The position numbers were made by a program, and so were the translations under genes. The notes under the pieces were generated by a model. The model saw only the letters and a list, made by a program, of their open reading frames with translations. It had not been told where the DNA came from and did not search any database. A stretch of 64,000 bases of DNA, from positions 1,860,001 to 1,924,000 of the forward strand of contig JAGGNK010013114.1 of NCBI GenBank assembly GCA_017590115.1. Direction: 5' to 3'. Position 1 is the first letter of the stretch. Every line of letters starts with the position of its first letter. Positions 48,629-60,554 of the stretch are shown here, piece by piece. The stretch is from Montifringilla adamsi. Taxonomy: Eukaryota; Chordata; Aves; Passeriformes; Passeridae.

Positions 48629-48910
48629 TTTTTTTTTTGTTTGTTGGGTTTTTTTTGTTTTTTTTTTTTTGTTGTTGTTGTTGGGTGTTTTTTGGGGTTA
48701 CTTTTTTGGGTTTTGGGGTTTTTTTTTCTTTATTTGGTTTTTTGGGTTTGTTTGGTGTTTTTTTTTGTTTGTTTGTTTTTGGGTTTTTTTTTTTTGCGTT
48801 TTTTTTGTTTTGGTTTTGTTTTTTTTTTTTTTTTTTTTTTTTTGGGTTTTTTTTTTTTGGTTTTTTTTTTTTTTTGGTTTTGTTTTTTTTTTTTTGTTTG
48901 TTTTTTTCCA
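48629..48910 (+). repeat. ~280-base T/G-rich low-complexity tract
   Basis: T-runs of up to about 23 bases are broken by G, GG, GGG and GGGG. Four G-runs of three or more lie between 48683 and 48718, so a G-quadruplex with long T loops could form there. The Phe/Gly-rich plus-strand and Lys-rich minus-strand frames are artefacts. Confidence 0.97.
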
Positions 48911-49061
48911 GTAGGTTGTTGAACAGGAGAATGACTTCCAAAACTGTAAGTAGGGCCTTCTGACTCACCCTTCCCTCCTTCCAGACATCTAAATCAAGAG
49001 TGCAAAAATTACAATAAATTCCCACTTTTGAAATGTATCCATAAAGGATATGAGAAATCTG

Positions 49062-49199
49062 TATTCAAGGTGTTTAAGAAAAGGCTGGATGTGGCTCTCG
49101 GTGCCACAGCCTGGTTGACAAGGTAGTGTTAGGTCATAGGCTGGACTCGATGATCTCAAAGGTCTTTTCCAAACTAAGTGATTTGGTGATTCTGTGACG
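49062..49199 (+). mobile_element. CR1 LINE 3' terminus, about 0.14 kb
   Basis: Plus-strand CR1 3' end: TTCAAGGTGTTTAAGAAAAG, GCTGGATGTGGCTCTCGG, ATAGGCTGGACTCGATGATC, TCAAAGGTCTTTTCCAA and terminal GTGATTCTGTGAC. It is severely 5'-truncated, as is usual for CR1. Confidence 0.93.
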
Positions 49200-50149
49200 A
49201 TCACGTGAATATAGAGGGCATTAAGGAACGCCATCATGCTCAAGGGGACAGGTTTTTATCCAGTGTTTCAAGTCAGCAAGAAAAATGTTCTCATGTATGC
49301 AGGCAAAACAACCCTTACCAGGTATTAATTTTCACCTTATTGCCCATATTCCAGCTCAAGGTTGGAGCTCACTAAAATGCAAGAATATAAAGAAGCTATC
49401 TAGTCCTGTTTTGAAAACATTCTCTGTTTTCCTTTGTAATTCCCTTTAGTGAGTTAACCATATTTTTTGTCCTAAAAATTTTGGTTTTTATCTCAAATTG
49501 TCTGGTTTCTCTTTCCAAATATCATATCTATATCTGTCTTTGCTTTCATAAGAAAGATACTGTTCTAACACCTTGCATTTTCTTCCCATGAAGATATTTA
49601 TACGCTGGCATCAAGTCAGCTGTCAGTCTATTTTTCTGATAAAATCAACAGACTGAACTTTCTACTTCTGCTACTATAAAATATTTTTTCCAGTCATGAA
49701 GGAATTTATCTGGCATGTCCCTACCCCCCCCCCCCCCCCCCCCCCACCTCTCATGTTTAAAATATATTTAAATGTGTCTATTAAAAATGTATGCAGTTTT
49801 CTAATATCAGCACCATGAATGTAACAGAGGTAAATAATTCCCCCATATGCAATCTCTGTGCTCTAGCACGCAAAGCATAAGAAATGCACCAGCATTTCTT
49901 ACCCCAATGTAGTGATCACTGTGGCTTGTCCAACAAATTTTCTTTTAGTCCATGCATTCTAGGACACAGCTCCCAAGATATGGTGCTGATAGGGCCTCTA
50001 TATCTTCTTTCCAGATGATTCTTCATTGATTTCTTTCACTCCAGCATCTGTATTTTCTTTGAATGGATCCAGGACACCAAGCAACCAGGGCACTTAGCTT
50101 ATTCTGCCTGATCCTTTTGCCATCACTGTTACTTCTTTGTGGTATCCTC
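49200..50149. other. AT-rich unique DNA with C22 run, no gene seen
   Basis: No gene is recognised. A 22-C run at 49724-49745 is listed separately. The rest is AT-rich with short frames. Confidence 0.6.
49724..49745 (+). repeat. Run of 22 C
   Basis: A pure C22 sits in AT-rich surroundings. The minus strand, G22, can form a G-quadruplex and the plus strand an i-motif. Long C runs are rare compared with the many T and A runs in this window and are prone to sequencing-length error. Confidence 0.95.
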
Positions 50150-50425
50150 AAAGCTTTTTCAACCACCCCTCTTGGAAGCCTGTTCAGGTCCTTGGCCACC
50201 CTCTTGGCAAATAATGCTTGCTAATATTCAATTTAAACTTCTCCTGGTGCAGATTTTAGTTGTTCCCACCCAATCCCATCAATGGATATTGAGGAGAGCA
50301 GATCAGCATCTCCCTTTCCACTGCTCTTCCTCAGGAAGCTGTAGAGAGCAATGAGGTCACCTATCAGACTCCTTGAGAATAACAATTCCACAAAAGTTAT
50401 GTCTATGCTGCATGAGCTTCTCCAG
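50150..50425 (-). mobile_element. Older, diverged CR1 LINE fragment
   Basis: Minus-strand CR1 recognised through drift: CTTGGCCACCCTCTTGGCAA, ATTCAATTTAAACTTCTCCT, GGTGCAGATTTTAGTTGTTC, CCTTTCCACTGCTCTTCCTC and AGGAAGCTGTAGAGAGCAAT, then GAGGTCACC. It is more diverged than the other copies, so probably older. Both ends are indistinct. Confidence 0.8.
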
Positions 50426-52518
50426 CTCTGAGTGCGTGACCAAAGGAAAAGAGTGTGTGACTGGGCATTTTCTTCCTCTACTTGGCCCTGGAGTAACCAG
50501 AAGGAGGAACTAGAAGCTGGCATCAATTTTGTGACAGAAGATAAACTAGAATTTAAGAAAAAACAGATTCAGGGAAATAAATACAAATGTCTCTTCTGAT
50601 ATATCACCTTCCAGTTTTCCTTATCCAGCCCTACCTGGTTGCACTTGAAAACTAGGACATAAAAGTGTAACAAGAAATGCCATCTCCCAGAATTTGTGAC
50701 TTTTAGTTAGGTCCTATTCAGTCTGAAAATCACAAACACTATTTAAATATTAATTCTTCTTGTACTACATTCAACCTACTATATGGGTGCAGTCATTCAC
50801 TATCAAAAGTACAACAGGGGCTGGAAAACCCTTCCCAAAGCAGGTAATGCAGATGATACTAGTAATGGAATTAAAAACTTGTGGGGACACGAGTAAGTTC
50901 CTAGATTTGCTCATCCACTTGTCAGAAGTGAAAACTTCATAAAGCAATAAGGAAACAGCTATTTATTTCTTCTAGATTCTCTGTCTGCATCTATATGAGA
51001 AAATGAAACACTTTCATGAACACTTCCAGAACTGTTTATCTACTGTTAGAGCTGTAGCAAATACAGGGATATTCTCTAGATTGCAGGAAGAATGAGAAAA
51101 CTCAGCTGCTGGAAGAAATGCAGTGACCATATAACAGAGTAATGCAGTTGTCCTACACAAGCTGTGGTTTTGTCAGGGAGTTCCCATCTTCAGGCGTCCA
51201 GCTTAATTTTGCTTTGAGCTCTTACCTTCTAAGCATGAGTTTTTCTCCTAAGATTTTGTGAGTAAGGAAAAGGGGAAATTTCTTTGCTGCTTAGAGAATA
51301 ATTATCCTCAGAGAACTGCTAATGGCCACAAATATACTGCAAATGTGGAAGATAAAAAACTAAACTGAAGTGATTGTACAATACAGTCAGCTGAATGAAC
51401 CCAGAGACTCTCTAGAGATCTCTGTAAGTAGGACATTCTTCCTGGAAGTAATTTGGCTGGTGTTCCTAATCATACATTGTAAAAATGCTCTGGTTTTTTT
51501 TTTTTTTAATTTGCTTCTGTAAACATAGTTCTGTACTTGTCACACTGCTTCCAAATGCCTTTTTTTGTGCTTCTTTGGTATGCTCTCTTGCTGGATTTTT
51601 GGGATTTTTTGTTATTTTCCAGTCAGTCAATTTCTACCTAATGGCATTAAAACTGTCTTAAAAGCTCAGAAACAGCTTTCTCCACCTTCTGCATTAGATT
51701 TTGGTGTTTAAGCTTTCCATTTCTGTGCACAAATCTGTACAGAACTCCACATCCACAAATATTTTTCCTTGGCTCCTTTTTTGCCATTAGTGAGAAAGCC
51801 TACTCAGAAAAGTTGGGACTAGAAATAGAATCTCTGTGAAACAAAAATTGCAATGTGTCAAATCCCCAGAAGGCTTTTAATTTTATGTAGGAAACATAAA
51901 ATTTATAAAAAATGTCCTGGAAACTAACCATTGGCTTGCTTTCCTCCCAAGGAGATTTTCTGCTAAGTGCTGACAAAAGCAAACCCCCTTCTTTCCCCCC
52001 AATCTGAAGTGAAGAAAAGAGAAAAAGCAGGATGACCAGTAAGGATATATGAACTACTTTTTGATCCTTCCTTTCTAACGTTTCATTCCAAATGGCCTTT
52101 GCAGCTGCTGCAGCCTTGTTGGCACTAACAATGCACATCAAAGTGTGCTTATTCCACAGGCTTTGCCGCTTTGCATCTCAGCTGCTCCTTGCTCTCTCCT
52201 AGACTAAAAATTCCTGCAAGTGCAGACTCCTTTCCTGTGTTACACAAACTTGAGAGTGCTTTCCCAGGGCTTAATAAATAAACTAAATGAGGTACTGCTT
52301 GTTGTGACCACCAGCCACATGAGAACAAGGTGAATCTGTGTTTGCAAGTGTGTTTGTGGATGTCTGGCTTCTCTCACTTTGGTTTTCAGTCATGCAGTAT
52401 CATCCAATTGCACTGGTGCATGTCATGAGGATGGTGTTTCTTTGGCTCACTCACAAAAACCTCATCTACAATAACCTAAAATTATGCCACTACCCTGTAT
52501 GTAGATATTATATTGTAT

Positions 52519-52538
52519 TGTGTGTGTGCACACACACA
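52519..52538. repeat. 20-bp TG/CA palindrome, Z-DNA candidate
   Basis: TGTGTGTGTG followed directly by CACACACACA: a TG repeat meeting its own reverse complement with no spacer. Alternating purine-pyrimidine plus a perfect palindrome favours Z-DNA or cruciform formation. Confidence 0.9.
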
Positions 52539-52921
52539 CATCCTAATTTAAGTAAGTGATATAAAGATGCCTTATGGTACTCAAAGGCTCACTGAGACTT
52601 TTGAGCAACCAAAGGACATGGGTAGATAGATACCTGCTGGACAGTCCATTGAGACTGGATAAAGGTGGATTTGAAAGGAAGACAAATACTGACATTCAGT
52701 GGTTTAAACAGCCCAAGGCACATTACACTGAAAGGAATTATTGTACAAAGTAAATTTCCATTATTATTATTTTTTCCCTATCAATTAGAGTGTCACCTTC
52801 CAAAAAATCTAATTCCTTAAATTTAATGGCTGAAATTTTTATATGACTGGAGACATCAGGGTAAAAGTTTGCAATCAGGTCCTTCCTAAGTACATATTTA
52901 ACGAATTACTAGAATTGCCAT

Positions 52922-52967
52922 TAAAAAAGAAAAAAAAAAAACCAAACCAAAAAAACCCCAAAAAAAC
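52922..52967 (-). repeat. A-rich tract with CC interruptions
   Basis: A-runs separated by G, CC or CCCC, the same grammar as the tract at 34.2 kb. A second, shorter one lies at about 53377-53412. Confidence 0.9.
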
Positions 52968-54542
52968 CTGCTTCAGCCTCTGTGTAAAGAGTGTTATATT
53001 TCATCACGTGATAATGTCACCAGGAGTTGGGTGGACCCTACAACCTGCGGTGTAACTAGAGCTTGATTAAAGCTCAGAGAATGGTTTTAGTGATACGGAG
53101 CTGTTTTTATGTTCCCTCTGATTCTGAGATTACTTGCTTAAACTGTTGAGTGGCTTGTTATAGCAGGCTCTTCAAGGATGCTCTAAATTTCACTGACATA
53201 AAAGCTGCACAAAAGGAGGTTGTGCTGGTCAGGCAATTATAGATAGGATCAAGCTTCAGTGTTAATCTCCACTAGATTATTTATCTCATCATAATACAAC
53301 TTTATTATCCAAATAGGGGAAGAAGCATTCTATACCCCTCACAATAAATAGATTAACATATGAGAAACACTGGTAAAAAAACCCAAACAAAAAATCAACC
53401 AACAAAAAACCTCATCTGTGTAAGTGCCCTGGATTTACAAAGATGTCCAAGATTCCCATGTGATACTCAGGGTGAAAACCCTGGCCATCTCTGAATGTTT
53501 TTTCATTAGAAAGTAATGTGATGTGGTTACAGTGGAAGTGCTGCCCCAGGCATGCTGAATAATCTTCTAGTTTACAGGACAGTCAAGTATAAGAGTGCTT
53601 TGCCCCAAACAAGCAAGTTAAGTGTGCCCCAGCATGTGGCACATACTGATTCTTAATACATGAAGCATAAATTTCCAAGGTGAATATATAAGAACACCTC
53701 CTCTAAATATGCATCTTAATCACAGTCCTAGAACTCTTTTGAGGAATTAAACCCTCTTAAGAAAACTAACATTCTGTAATGAATTATTTTTAAGAAATTA
53801 AAATGAATTAATTTCAAAAGGAAATTACAAACAAATACAGTAGAGGGAGAATAATTTGCACTAATGACTGGGATAGCCATGGCAAATTACTGAGTTTCAC
53901 AAATTACTCAGTGAATAAGCAAAACAAATCCAGCCCAAGAATAATGCATCATAAAGTTTCCAGCATTTTGTTTTTCCAGATGCAATTTATTTTTAATTAT
54001 GGTATAGTAGAGCAATGAAGGGGCCACAACAGGGGAAAATGCTTCTAAATGCATGGAACGCCTATGGCCCAAATGCTGTAATCTCAATGTAAAATCCTAG
54101 CTAATAAACTTCTCTTTGAGTTACTTAATTGTTTTTTGGTATTTCTTATAATGATGTAGGGGGTAATAGAAATGGTAAATTACTGCTATTAATCATAAGG
54201 TGTAAATGGATGAGTCTAAAAGAGCGAGGACTTTGAATGCTACAGAAGCAGAGGTCAGCTTTCAAAATGAAGTATCACTGTCTATGTGCTTGTAAGTTCC
54301 CCCTCACCATGATAGCTGAGTATTTCACAATCCTTGATGCCTTCTCTCCTCTCATCATTTTGAAGCTGGGAATTTTTCCATTTCACAGCTGTGAACTAGT
54401 ACTGTGGAATAGATTAAGGAGGTCACATACAGAGTCTGCTGATGAAGTGGGAATTGACCTGAATCTTCTGAGTCTATTGAGTTACCTGTTAAAACAGGCT
54501 TTCATCTGGTAAAGCATCTTAAGTAAGGCAAAAACCCTGAAT

Positions 54543-54571
54543 TTTGTTGTTGTTGTTTTGTTATTGTTGTT
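54543..54571 (+). repeat. GTT microsatellite-like tract
   Basis: Several TTG units with interruptions in a T-rich context. Confidence 0.85.
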
Positions 54572-55212
54572 CTCAAAGTAAAGTATTCCTTATCAGGAAG
54601 GGTTCATTTGCAGCTGAAGCTGGAAACCAGAAATTCCCACAGGAGATCCATACAAGCTGAGTAGAGGTAATGCTCCCAAAAACTGCAGATCTGTGTACGG
54701 ACCAGAGGAGCTATCAGGGAATCAGATGGGGCTGGCCTTCAAGTTTTTGATGATGTGCTCAGAAAATCCTGCCTTGTTGGAAGCAGGAAGAGGCTGAATG
54801 ATGAAATCATAAAACACAGTGGTGTAAAGTAAAATAGCACCAACAGATAGATTAAAGATAAAAAAAATTATATTCTTAGAGGTGTTCACACAAGGTGTAC
54901 TGGTGTAAATCCTTCAGCTGCTATAAATGCACCAGAGCTGTTAATGCCTGAACTTATGCTCTTGCTTCACCCTCTTTCTCAAAGTTACTGATGCTTTCTT
55001 TTTCTCTGCAATTTGACTGGGAATCAGTCTGTGTCAGAAGAATCCCAGAAACTATATATTTCCCTCATGGGTAGAACTTCTCAAGGTACATCAAAGCTAT
55101 TGTAATGCCTTCCTCTAAAACTGAGTAGGAAGGGATTTCCTGGATTAGGTATTTAAAAAAATTAGAGAAACTCAGAAAGTAAATGAAATTATTGTGTTGT
55201 GAATTGGGGTGC

Positions 55213-55263
55213 TTGTTTGGATTTATTTGTTTGTTTACTTGTTTGTTTTGCTTTGCTTGTTGT
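55213..55263 (+). repeat. TTTG/TTTA tetranucleotide-like tract
   Basis: Imperfect TTTG, TTTA and CTTG units over about 50 bases; T/G grammar like the other tracts in this window. Confidence 0.85.
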
Positions 55264-56632
55264 AAGACTAAGGGATATTAAAGATGAGGAAAGAAGGCCC
55301 ACCAGTAGGACAGCCTAGACAGCTGCCAAAAGAGGCCAAGGAACTCTTTGATAATGGAAACTCCTATAAAAATACTGCTTGAAGGGAGTATGAAGAAGGG
55401 AGATGGGGGTGTCTCACACATAATTTCCTGTAGGTTGGAAACAATTATTTGAGACCATTTGAATAGCATATTACAATTTTATGGAGTTGTCTTCCCTGTG
55501 ATTCTGTTAGAACTCCAAGGGCATGAATGAAGAGAGAGAGATCAGGTCCTGTTGTTCCCAACAGGACTCCAGCATGGGCTGCAATGCAGAACTGGTGCCG
55601 TTGTTACCCCTGTCTGCTTGGAACTTGACTGGATGCACCTGAGCCCTCCGTGTTTCTGACTTTGGGTATTTACTACATAAATTTACATTTCTGGCAAGTA
55701 GATACTAGAACATAGCTCTCTGTTGGTATTCCTGCTGAACACAGTCCATCTCTAACAATTTGTTGGGTTTGTCTGGCTCTTGTAAAACAGCTTTTCTGAG
55801 TTTTGTTCAGAATGCTCCTGAAATGTTGATGACTTAGAGGTTCAGAATATAACCTTTCTTCCAGCTACCAAATTAACAGACTATCATATCATATTGACCA
55901 GGCATATAGGTTTACTCTGCAGAGCCCTGTTAAAGCTGTGCATTTCATTACTTTAGAAATGAGCTACTTTCAAAATAGCTTAGAATAGCATCTATTTTTC
56001 CTGTGTGTGTATCAGCAGACTAGTCCAGATGAAGGGGGAGCTTTTCTGACTCCTGTCGTGGTACAGACCTCTCACTGGAGGGAAGTGAGAGGAGTGAACC
56101 AAGCCTGGGGATGTCTGTGTCTGTTTTCCTTTAGAAATAAATAATAAATACAGACTTTCAGACAGTTAGCTGATACTGCATTTTTCAAAATGTACATGTC
56201 TTTATTATTTTTAAAACTTTTTAAAATTAAGTATTTCTGATTCCTCAGAATCCAATACTCAGCTCTACCTGGAGAATATGAGGAAATTCTGGAAAAAAAT
56301 TGTAACATTCTCAGCCTGACTTCTTGCTGTAGAGCCACTGACATACCAGGTTACCTCCTATCAAAATGTGTCTAAAGAAACTGTTATTTCACATACTAAG
56401 CTATTCCAATCCCATCACAATTTACAGAAGAACCATTCCAGATTGTTGCCCAAGCAAGCACAAAATCATATTTATTTTTAATAATGCACAAATGCTTTTG
56501 TTTCTCTAATAACTGTTGTGTGTATTTGGCAACTCAAATTTTAGGCGTCTTTACACTCCCAATTTCAATGGGATTGAATGATCAACCATAAATATGAAAG
56601 TCTTTCAAAGACGTCAACTGATATTCACAATT

Positions 56633-56634
<2 letters not shown>

Positions 56635-56674
<40 letters not shown>
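56635..56674 (+). repeat. Run of 40 T
   Basis: Forty consecutive T directly abut the first copy of the 275-bp duplication. Its length equals that of the A-run at 20179-20218, which may be coincidence or an effect of how homopolymers were resolved. Confidence 0.95.
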
Positions 56675-56677
<3 letters not shown>

Positions 56678-56949
56678 GAAAAACTCTCCATAATAACAAT
56701 GTCATTTTCCCATGGGAAAATACAGCCTACATTTACCCTAGGGACTATCATGGGACCATCTTGGAAGGCCTTTGTCTGAGATGTCCACCTGAAGCAGTCC
56801 CTTTCAATGTGGAAGCTGCATAAAAGGGCTGGTTTGCAAGTGTGTTTGCAACTTTTCTTTGCTGGAGCTGAAGAGCATGCTTGACATTAATTATGCTTCC
56901 CCTTGCATCTTTCTTTTATGTTTATGAAGAAGTAAAGAGTTGCAGTCTG
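56675..56949 (+). repeat. 275-bp tandem duplication, copy 1
   Basis: Begins AATGAAAAACTCTCC and ends GAGTTGCAGTCTG. Reading base by base against copy 2, I find no differences over 275 bases. The unit contains GCATAAAAGGGCTGG, a TATA-like phrase, but no recognised gene or transposon. It starts exactly at the right edge of the T40 run. Confidence 0.97.
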
Positions 56950-57224
56950 AATGAAAAACTCTCCATAATAACAATGTCATTTTCCCATGGGAAAATACAG
57001 CCTACATTTACCCTAGGGACTATCATGGGACCATCTTGGAAGGCCTTTGTCTGAGATGTCCACCTGAAGCAGTCCCTTTCAATGTGGAAGCTGCATAAAA
57101 GGGCTGGTTTGCAAGTGTGTTTGCAACTTTTCTTTGCTGGAGCTGAAGAGCATGCTTGACATTAATTATGCTTCCCCTTGCATCTTTCTTTTATGTTTAT
57201 GAAGAAGTAAAGAGTTGCAGTCTG
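56950..57224 (+). repeat. 275-bp tandem duplication, copy 2
   Basis: Head-to-tail second copy directly after copy 1, identical as read. After 57224 the sequence continues with ATATGTCTC, so the array has exactly two copies. Identity implies a very recent duplication or an assembly artefact. Confidence 0.97.
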
Positions 57225-57383
57225 ATATGTCTCAAAAAGAAGCCTCTGTTTTATTTTAGAGTGTTGTTTCTTGTACATACTGGTGCATTTCATGTAAGCT
57301 CTGTAACTGAGCACCTTTTCTTGTAACCAGTATGTGCTAGGTCTTCCTTCAAAATTCTGGTGATAACTTTCATTGTGGTTTAT

Positions 57384-57475
57384 TTTTGTTTTGTTTTGCT
57401 TTGTTGGGGTTTTTTGGAGGTTTTGGTTTTTTTTTTTTTTCCTGGTGTGTTTTTTGGTATTGTTTTGGGTTTTTT
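57384..57475 (+). repeat. T/G-rich low-complexity tract
   Basis: TTTTG units, then GGGG, GG and T-runs of up to about fourteen. It lies about 160 bases after the tandem duplication. Confidence 0.92.
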
Positions 57476-60400
57476 TCTAAGTACTGAGGGGAAGAGTTGG
57501 AAACTTTTTATTTGACTTGGTAACTTGACCTGTCTTACGTTTTTGCTTGTGTTTTTTAAATGCTATTCATAAGCTGTGAACACAAGTTAATAAAGAGTAG
57601 CATATCAATACTATGATAGTAATAGGTCTCTATGTGTGTGAAATAACAAAGTGGGGCTGAAAAATTCAGAGATTGATATAAGTATTGTCTGCAGCCCAGC
57701 AGTCACCAATGGAGTGCCTCAGCACTGCATTGTCAGGATTCCCGTTTTTCCATTTTTACCCTTTTGTCTCTCTCTGAGCTATTATAGTCCCGCTTACATG
57801 TTATTATTTTACAGTATTATTGCTCAATACCTAGTAAAACACAATTACTTAAAGATGTTGAAAGAACATTCTCCTCTGTCACTGCATGGTGTTTTTATCA
57901 CTTTTCTAACTCAAATGAAAACTGTTGGGGCTGGGGTTTTTCCTCCATTGCCTCTGCCTCTTTTCCTTTGTTATGATCTCTACAGCTCAGTTGACTCTGT
58001 GACAGTTCAGTTAACTCTGACATTTTGGGAACATAGTTTGCATGAAAGAAACTACAAAACAAAAACTACACTTCATCTTCAGAGGCAGAGTTCTGAAAAC
58101 CTCTCCTGAAGCGACATACTGAGCACAATAACAATAGTAATTCCTACATAACTAATTATCATATGAAACTGCTTACATCTGAACCTTGTTATTTAGGCTG
58201 CAAAATCAAGTACTAGAAATGTCTGACCTAGAAGTTTCCCATTCAGCTTTAACTCTGCTCCTTTCAAGTGTCTGCCCCCAACCACCTGTGCAAGGTGGTT
58301 TCCATAGGAGATATTGTTTGCATCTGTAATTAAGTTTTCACAAGTCTTATGGGGTCATAATGTTTTAGTGGCCCTTGAACAACTGAATTTCCTATATTTT
58401 GAGGCAGCTTCTACAGGCTTGATCTAATTTAAAGTTATCCTCTGTCTGCATATAGCATGTTATGTAGAGAGCATATATGCAAGATTTTCAAATACTAAAG
58501 ATTGATAATCAGATCCTGGAACTAGATTCCCACATTTCCACCTCAATTCCCATCTTCCCCACAACACAAAAGTGCATTTGTGTAATCTGTGCTTCTCAAT
58601 ATGTTGTCTCCATTGCCCTCTTACACCAGTTGGCATAAGTAGGTCCACAGTGAGGAGTAAAAGTCTGTAATGAATAGAAGATCAGTATATTTCTGGTAAC
58701 TTTTAAGACTGTGTTTGTAACCACTACTCTATTTCTCACAGATCAGAATAATGATGTTGTGGTCACACCTTTCTTCCTGTCCATGCTAAGGTATTCAGAA
58801 ACTGCAGTTGCAAGTATCAGGGCTATTTCAATGAGGTTTGTCTTGTTAATGTTAGCAATAAAGACTTTGGGATTTGTTTTGCAGATATTTTTTGTTTGCC
58901 TATACAGACAACTAAACCAAAAGTGCATTTGGCCTAATGTTTCCTGGCTTATGTTTCAGTTCTGTGAACACTGTAATGGGGCTACTCATGAATTCCATTA
59001 TTTCAATGGATTTACTCATGCAAGAAGCTAATAATTTGCAGGTGGATTTGCAGGGTTTGGTCTCGTTCACATTCTGTTAGGCAGCTGCTGAAGTCTCTCA
59101 GTCATGAAACCATTAGAATACCTTCAGCCGTGTAGCAACTCATGGTGGTCAGGAAAGCTATCCTGGCTGCAAAAGGAGGAGTGCCATCTCTGGAACCAGG
59201 GATAAAGAGGTAGCAGGCAATCCTTCCTTCATCCTAAAACCAGGATATGACAGATTGGACTCAGTCTAAGAAGTATGGTAAACATAGCCATGACTCTCCT
59301 TTCTTTTGTTTAGAAAGTTGCCTGAGGAGATAATGCTAAAGATCAGACCAAAAGGTCATAGTTAAATCTTGGACCAGTATGATATTTTTTTTAAAACAAA
59401 AGACAAACACTTGTTTAATTTTAGGAGATAACTATGGTAATTTTTCACTATAAGGGGTTTTTTTGGTCATTGTTAGCTACCCAATGATATGACTGAAGAC
59501 ATTCCATAAATCTTAGTCTATGTGTTTGACTGTTACTCTGCCATACCCTTAGAGAAGAGGAGAAACAAAGTCTTAGTATTATTAGTATTTCCAGGAGGGG
59601 TGAAGACTCAGTTATCAAAGTTGATACATCACTATTTAACACTCATCCTTTTTTTTTTTAATTTTTTCTTTCCCAGTTGCAAGCACTAATGGTCAGTTGC
59701 CAGAGTTAACACTTATGCTTCAGGTGTTTTTTTCTGATGAGGTCTTCAAGCATTGTCCTCTTCCAGCCTCACCTGGGCACTGCCTTTCCCTACCATTCTG
59801 GAGTCCCCTTCCCTCCAACACTGGCCTGATACTTTTGCATTGCATCATCCTGAAATAACACACACTGGAGCGGGAACACCACCCTGCAGCACAAGTATTG
59901 AAGCTATTTCATGGCTTATTTCCTTTTGTTTGCTTTCTTACCCTTCTCATGTTTTACTTTTTTAATTTTTTTACATGCTTACCCTCCTTGATGAACATTC
60001 TTTGAGTTCACTTTGACTAATTCCAACTCTGGGTCTGATTCCAACTGGGGGCTGCCTTGCACAGCACATGCTGCTGTGGGTGGAAGAGCTTGTGTTTGCA
60101 AGTGAATGCAAGGCAGGTGGCCTGCACAAGACTAAAAACTTTCTCATGCTGTGTAGTGAAAAGGAGTACATAGTTCCTGCTCACTGGTATGCTCCAATGG
60201 GAGCTTATGATTCCCATTTAGTTGACCAGCCCATCAAGACACTACTGTTGTTGCACTCATGCTGCAGGGGATCACCATGATTTTTGAAACCAGAATTGTG
60301 GCACTGCCCAGCGTCCCTTGCTGAGCTCTGAATTTCCATTCTGAGTTCCAAACACTTCTGAACTCAGAAGTAAAATATTCCCTTCATGGTTAAAATACAG

Positions 60401-60554
60401 GTGAGGATAAAGGAACTTTGAAAATAGTTGATCTAAAACCTTCCTTGTACAATCACACGTAGTTTTTGTATGCTGATGCTGGTTCCAAATGTTATGATTT
60501 GGATTTTCTCCTGAATAATAGCACATTATACAGAACGATAGCTCTGCAAACTAA

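Larger units (their letters stand above)
50426..56634. other. AT-rich unique DNA with simple tracts, no gene seen
   Basis: No gene or further interspersed repeat is recognised. A TG/CA palindrome, an A-rich tract and T/G tracts are listed separately. Blocks at about 52080-52320 and 53750-54140 have conserved-element texture; the latter is rich in TAAT-type homeodomain cores such as TGAATTAATTTC and AACTTCTCTTTGAG. This is an impression, not evidence of function. Confidence 0.55.

Noticed and set aside
48546..49025. 159-codon Lys-rich minus-strand frame and Phe-rich plus-strand frames
   Set aside because: Produced by the T/G low-complexity tract and the flanking CR1 region; no domain or coding signal.
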